In this document: positions 57,735 to 64,000 of the stretch, one piece after another
Layout of the letters: each line of letters begins with the position of its first letter
Numbering within the stretch: position 1 is the first letter of the stretch
Assembly (NCBI GenBank): GCA_022494885.1
Contig: JAGVSM010001209.1
Coordinates: forward strand, 62,001-126,000
DNA from: Micrasema longulum
Lineage: Eukaryota > Arthropoda > Insecta > Trichoptera > Brachycentridae
Direction: 5' to 3'
Length of the DNA stretch: 64,000 bases
The notes under the pieces: model-generated
The model's database searches: none
The model's input: the letters and a program-made list of their open reading frames with translations, nothing else
Told to the model about the DNA's origin: nothing
Translations under genes and position numbers: made by a program

Positions 57735-58165
57735 TTGATATATTAGGACAGAGACGGAGAATATTTTAAAAATAGTAAAAAGAGTGTTAAGGTATTTATA
57801 GGGCTTATGACCTATCATTGGCTGGCTTGAATGATCACTTTACAGGCTGTAAAACATTTTTGGTTAGCTTCTGTTTGAATAAAAAAAACTTAATTCATCT
57901 ATCATTAACTTTTGAGAAGTAGAAGATTCCTGTTTTTGTTTACAAACATTTGAGGTTCCCAAAAAATTGTTTAACATAGAGGCTGTTTGTGGATACCATA
58001 TGCTCTAACTAAGAAGGGAAGCAGACATGAAGTAATGATGATACTTAACGTTTTTTTAATCTTGTTTATTACATCAGCTAAATAGAAATTACGAAGAGTG
58101 TATAGAAGCCAAAGCATTTACAGGGCTTAAGACCTGTGAATACGGAATCAAATTGATCGTATAAC
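57735..58165. mobile_element. Foldback family, degraded pieces, with a piece of repeat G
   Basis: The part at 57,748-57,860 holds 'acagagacggagaat', 'agggcttatgacctatcatt' and 'gatcactttacaggctgt', a left arm. The part at 58,090-58,175 holds 'catttacagggcttaagacc', a second arm. Between them 57,985-58,020 ('ataccatatgctctaactaa') matches 63,768-63,795. Confidence 0.5.
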
Positions 58166-58217
58166 ACACTGTAAAATTCACTATATTACCGTAAGGTAAA
58201 AGTTATTTTAAACATAC

Positions 58218-58410
58218 CAAATCGATGTAATTCTTTTATGTGGTGACATCCATCCTCTTTATAAATCGCTTCAAGCTCTCTGAGATCGACAGCTGCCCGT
58301 GCGACGATAAAACTCCTCAAGATATCCCTCACCTGTTGATGCATTGCCCCTTTTTCAGCTTTTAAAGACAACAGCTGAAGGCGCGATGCTGAAGCCTGGG
58401 TGAAGATCTA
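58218..58410 (-). CDS. Exon encoding a LOTUS (OST-HTH) domain, probably first coding exon of a TDRD5/Tejas-type gene
   Basis: On the minus strand the frame from ATG (58,345-58,343) reads MHQQVRDILRSFIVARA, then AVDLRELEAIYKEDGCHHIK and ELHRFG. It ends in phase 1 at 58,218, immediately before GTATGT (58,217-58,212), a consensus splice donor. The pattern LR-x-hydrophobic-I, then basic-LE-x-x-Y-K-x-x-G, then FG is that of the N-terminal part of LOTUS domains, winged-helix folds of germ-granule proteins (Oskar, Tejas/TDRD5, TDRD7) that bind Vasa-type helicases or RNA. The domain would need a following exon for its last helix. In-frame sequence extends upstream to a stop at 58,410, so a longer exon with an upstream acceptor is also possible. 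No second exon was found; identification rests on memory of the family. Confidence 0.5.
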
Positions 58411-58499
58411 TGCGACATCCCATCGGTGATAGGTAATAAAGAGCTCACACGAGAGGTAGTATCATAGATGATCAATATAGTGCAGGCAATTGGTAAAAT

Positions 58500-58712
58500 A
58501 AACCAAAGTAGGGAACAAAATGCCGAACACTCCTCTAGTGGAACGGAAGGCCTGTTAACTACTGCCAACAGGCCGGCTTCTCTTGAAGAGTTTTAAATGG
58601 TTTCCTCTCCACGTGAGCAAATGCTGAGAAGTTCCTGATTAGCCCACATTAATAAATCCTTCCTAATCCCAATAGTGAAATGAAAAATGAATTGAATTGA
58701 ATTGAATAGTTT
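58500..58712 (+). mobile_element. Retroelement 3' end with hairpin and TGAATT tail
   Basis: The hairpin GGCCTGTT/AACAGGCC (58,549-58,556 and 58,567-58,574) and the tail 'gaattgaattgaattgaat' (58,691-58,709) resemble a LINE 3' untranslated end; the 5.3-kb LINE ends with a similar repeat. The minus frame at 58,362-58,568 is not supported as a gene. Confidence 0.45.
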
Positions 58713-58914
58713 AGATAAATTTAAAGATATTTAATTGCGATAATCCACTTTTTGAAATTTAATCCTTGTATATTATAAGCAAGGTAAATAATAAAGCAAC
58801 TCACGTATAAAAAAAAATATGTAAAAAAATCCTCTTTAAAAAATAAAGTCTACATCTCTGTTGAAATTGCGAGCAACATTCATGAAATCTATAAAGAATC
58901 AACCATTTTACTTT

Positions 58915-59000
58915 TTTTTTTTTAGAAAAAGAAATATTTGCGTTCTCATGATTTACCCAAATATTTAATTTTGAGGGCCATTTTCAACGAGTTGTAAATA
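58915..59000 (+). mobile_element. LINE 3' tip (RNase H-type family)
   Basis: 'agaaatatttgcgttctcat' and 'aattttgagggcca' match 39,508-39,560 next to the decayed LINE. Only the last 85 bases or so are present, an extreme 5' truncation. Confidence 0.55.
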
Positions 59001-59024
59001 ACTCACTATTAGAAAATGGAATAG

Positions 59025-59100
59025 AGTAGGGGTAGAGTGGGATTCGAACCACGGACCTTTGATCCGTGAGTCCGAGACACTAGCCACAGGACCACAACCC
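59025..59100 (-). tRNA. tRNA-like sequence, probably a pseudogene or SINE head
   Basis: The complement contains an A-box-like 'tgtggctagtgtctcgg' and a perfect B-box GGTTCGAATCC with a 4-bp stem GTGG/CCAC. The acceptor stem would have only five of seven pairs and no regular 5+7+5 anticodon arm is visible, so a working tRNA is unlikely. No SINE body follows. Confidence 0.3.
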
Positions 59101-59264
59101 GATTTTAACTTTACCTTTCTACCAACATATGGATACTTAATTAATGTTTTAATTAGCTATAATAAGCAGTTTACAATGTCCTGGCACTGACGCTAATGTA
59201 TAGAATTAGAAAACCAAGGATGAAAGTATGCTGAATGTTCTCAAAATGGGATTTCTCAGACAAA

Positions 59265-59805
59265 GAAATATGAATAATGTTTTGAGTTTGTCCAAATTTT
59301 TGTAGACATGAACTGGATTGAACTCTCTAGAGAGCTGTTAGTATTAATATACTGCAACAGAGATGTAGAACATTTTAGAGAAGGTAATAAAGAAGTCTAG
59401 GCATCTACAGAACTTTTGACCTATCATTGGCTGGTTTAAGTGGCCACTTTACACACTGTGTAACACAACACTATTCTGCCAAATTTGAACATCAATATTC
59501 CTTTAATTCTTCCATTTGTCGAAGATTGTGAAGTTAAAGGGCTGATACCTTTATAGATGTTGGTGAGATTCATCTGTTTGAATTATTTCTTTCTTTGTTA
59601 TTATTTCCTGTCTTTAAGTTCACAAAAACCATCAACAGATTACATTGAAGGAATGTAGATTTTTTAATATAGGCAAAATGGTGAATGTTACTCAGTGTGT
59701 AATGTGACCACTTAAACCAGCAAATGATAGGTCATAAGCCATGTAGATGCCTAGACTTCTATATTCTCTTCTCTTTAAAGTTCTTCATCTCTATTTTTAG
59801 TATGT
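59265..59805 (+). mobile_element. Foldback element family, palindromic copy
   Basis: The left terminus is 'aatgttttgagtttgtccaa' and the left arm holds 'gcaacagagatgtagaac', 'aagtctaggcatctacag' and 'aagtggccactttacacac'. The right arm holds the complements in reverse order ('aaatggtgaatgttactcag', 'atgcctagacttctatattc', 'ttcttcatctct'). The two arms, each over 200 bp, meet near 59,600. Confidence 0.75.
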
Positions 59806-59857
59806 AAATATGTTTTCATTATTATTAGAGATCCAGCATTTTATAAGGCTTAGACAA

Positions 59858-60115
59858 TCATTATCGAAAAAATCATGGAAGGAGCGATGCATTGGTTAAG
59901 GCATGCTGAGCGAATGGACAGCGAAAAAATCCCTAAAAGAATTAACGATGCAAATATTGATAAATGTAGAAAAAGTCAAGGCTTGATCAAATTCAACAAA
60001 TAATTGAAGACAAACATGTCAAAAGTCGGAATAATCGAGGTCCGCCCTTCAAATGTATGAATATAGAGAATGCGAGGTGGTATGTATGCACGAACGACTT
60101 TCTCTCAGATTAATT
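59858..60115 (+). mobile_element. LINE C-terminal end (family W), best preserved copy
   Basis: The plus strand reads HAERMDSEKIPKRINDANID, then after frame changes the equivalents of 'GRP-KTW-DQ' and 'VKSRNNRGP'. These match the inverted copy at 44,133-44,451 and the scrap at 42,898. It is followed directly by the direct/inverted repeat at 60,160. Confidence 0.7.
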
Positions 60116-60159
60116 TATTATTTGTGCCCCTAAGAGTTTTCAACGTCGTTGGTGAAGAT

Positions 60160-60546
60160 GTGAAGTTCACCAAAATGAAAGCCATTTTCAGGAGAAGTGT
60201 ACAAGTTTGTACTTTGTCTACAGAACAGACCATTGCAAGAGACAGCTGCGAGACATTGCATGCATTTACATATGGTACAATAGTACCGTTGATGAACATG
60301 TGAAGTTCACCAAAATGAAAGCCATTTTCAGGAGAAGTGTACAAGTTTGTACTTTGTCTACAGAACAGACCATTGCAAGAGACCGCTGCGAGACATTGCA
60401 TGCATTTACATATGGTACAATAGAACATTTACATATGGTACAATTGTACCATATGTAAATGTATGCAATGTCTTGCAGCGGTCTCTTGCAATGGTCTGTT
60501 CTGTAGACAAAGTACAAACTTGTACACTTCTCCTGAAAATGGCTTT
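60160..60546. repeat. Direct plus inverted repeat (140-bp unit), foldback structure
   Basis: A 140-bp unit starts at 60,160 and again at 60,300 ('gtgaagttcaccaaaatgaa'), almost identical. The second unit is then followed by its own reverse complement: arm 60,318-60,422 pairs with 60,443-60,546 across a 20-base spacer, nearly perfectly. Overlapping open frames on both strands (60,070-60,577) arise from this symmetry and are not genes. No other copy is seen in the window. Confidence 0.85.
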
Positions 60547-60604
60547 CAATAGAACATGTTGTCCAGATGTTTATTGAAATTTACGTTTATGTAATAATTT
60601 TTAT

Positions 60605-60838
60605 TTGTCGTATTATTTAGTAATAAACATGTTTTGTTTTTATCCTATGGCAAACAACACCAACAACCGTGAGGTTGGAAGGTCCGAACTCCGATTTGGC
60701 TCGCAACGCGTAGTCCGCTGCAACGTCAGCCCGGACGAGATATTAAACGCTGTGCTTCGGAAGAACTCGCTACATTTCATCTTGGCATTTTGTGTCGCCT
60801 GCCCAGCCAGAGCTCTCTGCCAGTGCTCGCTATTGTAA
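60605..60838 (+). CDS. Unrecognised GC-rich frame, 77 codons
   Basis: The frame contains an internal ATG giving MANNTNNREVGRSELRFGSQ and continues VVRCNVSPDEILNAVLRKNS. The stretch 60,660-60,835 is much GC-richer than its flanks. The composition is protein-like, but I recognise no family, and the opposite strand is also partly open. It may be a gene fragment or a GC-rich transposon part. Confidence 0.3.
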   Translation: MSYYLVINMFCFYPMANNTNNREVGRSELRFGSQRVVRCNVSPDEILNAVLRKNSLHFILAFCVACPARALCQCSLL

Positions 60839-60839
60839 A

Positions 60840-61240
60840 TTGCTTCTGTACAAGATAATAGGATGTAACTTGTGTGTAATTAACTTAATAATTAACTTCA
60901 ATTGTAATCCATTTTTCTTATTTAACCTCAAATCAATTCACGCGCACCCGTCCTTTAATCCCAACTCAACACGAGGCTCTTGGTCTCATAGAACTAGGAA
61001 CACGTTGTTTTTTTTTGAAATTTGCATCTTTATATGAATAAATAAACAATTAAAAAATTTAAAAGACAATTTGACGTAGCATTCAATCCTCTCTGCTCTC
61101 TGCCTAACTCTACAGTGTTTTCCGCCACAAACAAATAAACAAACAAACAAACTGCTGACGTTTGGCGTGATGGTTTGTCTTGTGTAGTGTCTAAACAAAA
61201 CTAATAAATCAATTTTGAATATTCTTTGCGCCACATGTTA
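60840..61240. other. No gene seen
   Basis: A minor tandem run of 'caaa' units lies at about 61,128-61,151. No coding region is supported. Confidence 0.35.
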
Positions 61241-61242
61241 AT

Positions 61243-61526
61243 ATGCACCAAAAAAGTAAAAAATGGATCGCCCGAAAGTTATCTATCTCTTGGGGATATG
61301 ATCAAGTAATAGAGTACCTGATGGAAGGGCGTGGCTGATGAAGCTTGAGTGTTATTTAAACCCAAATAAAAATGTCGCACAAACACAACGCGACGTTAAA
61401 GTAATTAATTTCACTAAAATAAGAAACTTTTTTCAAATCAAACTAGATGTTAACTCTCTTATAAAAGGAAAATATCACATACTACGAATACCGATAAAAA
61501 TATATGAAATATATTTAGAATAATTT
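61243..61526 (+). CDS. Two short unrecognised frames
   Basis: ATG at 61,243 opens a 31-codon frame (KKWIARKLSISWGYDQVIEY) to TGA at 61,336-61,338. A second frame of 61 codons follows at 61,338-61,523 (ECYLNPNKNVAQTQRDVKVI). Both have a plausible protein composition but no recognised motif. They may be pieces of one decayed gene or transposon broken by frameshift and by the SINE insertion after it. Confidence 0.25.
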
Positions 61527-61589
61527 ATTGTATTTTAAAAATCAATAAGGATATTGTAAAGAAAAAAATTCACATTTAACTTTTAAAAA

Positions 61590-61995
61590 GCGGCCTTCGT
61601 GGTGTAGTGGTCAAGACGCTTGACTCACACACGGAAGTTTCCGGGTTCGATTTCCGGTGAGAACACAAAAATTTGATGTGATTTAACATTTTTTATTTTT
61701 ACATTTTTTACATTTTTTTTTGCACCACGACAGGCCAGGAGGCCTAATTACAGTGGTGAATTACATCACAGAGCACCCAGGCTTGAGAAAAATCACATTT
61801 TAATTTTTGTGTTCTCACCGGGAATCGAACCCGGAACCTTCCGAGCGTGAATCAAGCGTCTTGACCACTACACCACGGAGGCCGCCGTATGCGATTTTTC
61901 TTAAGCCTGGGTGTTCTGTGATGTAATTCACCACTGTAATTGGGCTTCCTAGCCAGTTGTGGTGCAAAAAAATAATTAAATAAATAAAAATAAAA
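61590..61995 (+). mobile_element. SINE family A, plus copy, split by a second SINE A
   Basis: The head (61,590-61,675, A-box 'tggtgtagtggtcaagacg', B-box GGTTCGATTTCC) and the tail part ('aagcctgggtgttctgtgat' to the AAATAAATAAA tail, 61,898-61,995) belong to one copy. The break lies inside 'atgtgattt' of its body. Confidence 0.85.
61685..61888 (-). mobile_element. SINE family A inserted inside a SINE A
   Basis: A 204-bp minus copy with a complete head (B-box complement 'gggaatcgaaccc' at about 61,820) and a T-rich tail complement is flanked by the 9-bp duplication ATG(T/C)GATTT (61,676-61,684 and 61,889-61,897). The duplication and the T-rich end fit LINE-driven retrotransposition. Confidence 0.85.
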
Positions 61996-62007
61996 ATTAT
62001 TTTTAAT

Positions 62008-62178
62008 ATGTCACTAGAAAAACGCAACATGCTTGGCATTGATAATTGTGACGTTAAGATTCGTGAAAATGTTTTATACAAATTTAAACGGTTAGAAACC
62101 ATGTTGAAAACTAACATGTATCGTGACATATTAGGGACGTGGCCAATGCAATGTGGTTGTATCGCATATGTTAATTAA
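62008..62178 (+). CDS. Unrecognised 56-codon frame
   Basis: It is ATG-initiated (MSLEKRNMLGIDNCDVKIRE...) and ends at TAA 62,176-62,178. It sits between the SINE tail and the 3' end of the minus-strand LINE, so it may be a scrap of the element or gene into which both inserted. No motif was recognised. Confidence 0.25.
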   Translation: MSLEKRNMLGIDNCDVKIRENVLYKFKRLETMLKTNMYRDILGTWPMQCGCIAYVN

Positions 62179-62204
62179 ACAAAATTAAGTATCAAGCGTA
62201 GGTA

Positions 62205-63110
62205 TTTTATTTATTATATATACGGCTTAAGCCAATTACAACAGTTAGATGAAGAAACATGAATGCAAGAAACTGAACAAAAAGTTGTAATGGTATACAA
62301 TATATTCAAAAAACGAAAGACATAGGACTTCGAGCTAAACCATGCCAATCCAACTTCATCCCACACTGTTTTAGTCACAAAGAGATCTACGAAAAAACGG
62401 AAGATCTATCTGAAAAGAATACCAAGCCGTGTGACGAATTGTTTACACGTTCTAAACACTCAGGCATAAAAACAAAAGTTGCTCTTGGAAGATTGAATAG
62501 ATAGCAGATTTTGACTTCTAGTGACATGGTTGGGAACATAAAAAGAAATTGATTGCAACAGAGATGGAACATCACTTAAAGCATTAAGTATTTTGAAAAT
62601 GCGTAAAAAGTCAATCTCAGTTCTACGTTTCTCCAGTGAAAACAGATTAAGAGATTTCTATATTTCAAAATAGGTATAATATTACCCCTTTGTAATCCAA
62701 GCAACCATTCCACTTTTCTTAGAAAATGGTGTTGGACAGACTCGATATGGTCAATATGAGTCCTGTAGAATGGAGACTAAATATGAGAAGCGTATTCTAG
62801 ATGGGGTCGAACTAGTGAGCAATAAAGAGTTTTGATAGTATAAATATTTGTGAAGTCCGTCGTCATTCTATTGATAAAACTGAGAAGTTTGAGAGATTTG
62901 TTTACAATATTATCAATGTGTTCACGATAGGAGAGTTTACTATCTAAAGTAATGCCAAGATCTTTTATTGACGAAACCATTGAAAGGGATATATTTTTTA
63001 GTTTGTAGTTGAATTGTATAGGTTTTTTTCGTCGCGAGAAAGATATTATTTTACATGTTATGTTCTTCGAATTCATTTCTGACAAACATCATTAATTTTG
63101 TAGAATTTTC
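62205..63110 (-). mobile_element. CR1/Jockey-like LINE, reverse transcriptase C-terminal half and 3' end
   Basis: The minus frame at 62,777-63,085 reads KIISFSRRKKPIQFNYKLKN, VSSIKDLGITLDSKLSYREH and TLYCSLVRPHLEYASHI, the standard segment after the palm domain (KDLGI-D--L-F--H; LV-P-LEY). After frame breaks it continues to the C-terminal end ('LSDVPSLLQSISFYVP', 'HVTRSQN') and a 3' end near 62,205 with a TATATAATAAATAAAAT tail. It is 5'-truncated with a frameshift at about 63,075. Confidence 0.85.
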
Positions 63111-63565
63111 CAAAAAACATTCTTAATATCGAGTACAATAATAGAAACCTTTCATTGTGACTAAGAGTCGCAACGGTATTATGCTCTCCCTTTGTACTTC
63201 TATATTATCTCCTTCATACATATACATATGTTATATAAAAATAATGGCTTGTTTTGTGTATTTTCAAAGGGCCCAAACGTGTACAATAAACACACACTAT
63301 TATGTGATAATGGTGGCTAGGGCCAAAAATAATGACTCTAAAAATGAAATCCACCCCAGACGAGTTCGGATGAAAACATCCCCTTTAGAATCTGTATCAA
63401 TTCTGTAATTGGAGTCAAAAATAATTTACATTTATTTATTAAAAATACAGTTAATTGGAAGAATTCTATGTAAAAATTTGGTAAGGTATCCAAAATAAAA
63501 TACTACAATAGGATTAAATTCCACTTTTTAAAATATTTTTAATATTTTAAAGAGTGTAAAATGTG
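63111..63565. other. No gene supported; one 83-codon frame
   Basis: The frame at 63,157-63,408 has no recognised motif. The rest is AT-rich. Confidence 0.3.
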
Positions 63566-63569
63566 ACAA

Positions 63570-64000
63570 TATGTGGGCATGTACTGCGGATGCCTCCTGA
63601 GACTCTTAACCATGCTTGCTTACTTTACAAGGCATCAGCTTTACAAGGTCCTGGAAGTCCACCGCTGACTGTTCATCTGCAGTTCATGTCAGAACGACGG
63701 AACGCGAACCTGACGAGAGGATGCACATGAGCTGCCAGCCGACAGAGATGCCTGTAGGTTCTTCGTGAACACCGTATGCTCCAACTAAGGAGCGGATATT
63801 AAATGATTATGTAAAATATGACGTGTTTCGTCTTATTAGGACATTATCAAACTAACTTAAATATTTTTAAATTTCGAAATATACTAACAATACTTGCTGT
63901 TTAATGATTATAGGTGCGTTATGGTGCTAATAGTTTATGGGGGGGTATTTTAGCAAGTATCAAAAATTTATGTTTAAATCAAGATACGTGATATAATAAA
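63570..64000 (+). repeat. Dispersed repeat G, longer copy, running off the window
   Basis: The GC-richer first part (63,580-63,795) shows broken coding-like frames (for example LQFMSERRNANLTRGC). It is followed by the A/T-rich part shared with 840-1,170. 'gtatgctccaactaagg' is shared with 57,998-58,014. It looks like the 3' coding end and untranslated region of a transposon. Confidence 0.45.

Noticed and set aside
60070..60577. Six overlapping frames with the shared phrase MYFVYRTDHCKR
   Set aside because: They are generated by the direct and inverted copies of one 140-bp unit; the same words appear on both strands because of the palindrome.
61590..61675. A functional tRNA gene
   Set aside because: The pol III boxes are followed by the SINE A body and A-rich tail, and the same head occurs in several other copies.
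1..64000. CRISPR arrays, operons, ribosome binding sites, riboswitches or rho-independent terminators
   Set aside because: The window is clearly eukaryotic nuclear DNA with SINEs and LINEs; short regular spacer arrays or prokaryotic gene clusters are not present.

Overview
This window looks like a piece of an arthropod, most likely insect, nuclear genome. It is strongly AT-rich and has no prokaryotic gene order, no operons and almost no long open frames. It is packed with short tRNA-derived repeats (A-box/B-box heads), 5'-truncated non-LTR retrotransposon (LINE) ends, a Penelope-like remnant and small inverted-repeat elements. The order of the host cannot be fixed from the sequence alone.

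Only one segment looks like a host protein-coding exon. It lies on the minus strand at about 58.2-58.4 kb, encodes a LOTUS (OST-HTH)-like domain and ends in a canonical GTATGT splice donor. This is the domain that opens TDRD5/TDRD7/Tejas-type germ-granule proteins. If this is right, much of the repeat-rich DNA below it may be intron of that gene. Weaker host candidates are a THAP-like N-terminus at 14.83 kb, a CpG-richer promoter-like stretch at 15.24 kb, an open frame with a single stop at 41.1-41.5 kb, and short unassigned frames at 24.8-25.4, 56.1, 60.6 and 61.2-62.2 kb.

Layout. 0-10 kb: dispersed repeats at the edge, a LINE 3' end, SINEs, foldback copies and a decayed LINE with a readable reverse transcriptase (5.3-6.4 kb). 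10-30 kb: SINEs, GT-rich repeats, foldback elements, two small RTE-like fragments and two possible non-coding regulatory islands. 30-48 kb: the densest LINE area, with at least eight separate fragments, some meeting tail to tail and some interrupted by a 4-bp-duplicating MITE. 48-56 kb: LINE ends of several families and a Penelope GIY-YIG domain. 56-64 kb: three foldback copies, the LOTUS exon, a 140-bp direct plus inverted repeat, a SINE nested in a SINE, and a CR1/Jockey-like LINE end.

The elements record a layered insertion history. A MITE sits in two unrelated LINEs with AAWT target duplications, a LINE end sits in a foldback element with an 8-bp duplication, and a SINE sits inside an older SINE with a 9-bp duplication. 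All reverse transcriptase remnants are truncated or broken and nothing here looks able to move by itself. I found no CRISPR array, no operon, no intact virus and no certain functional tRNA or rRNA gene.
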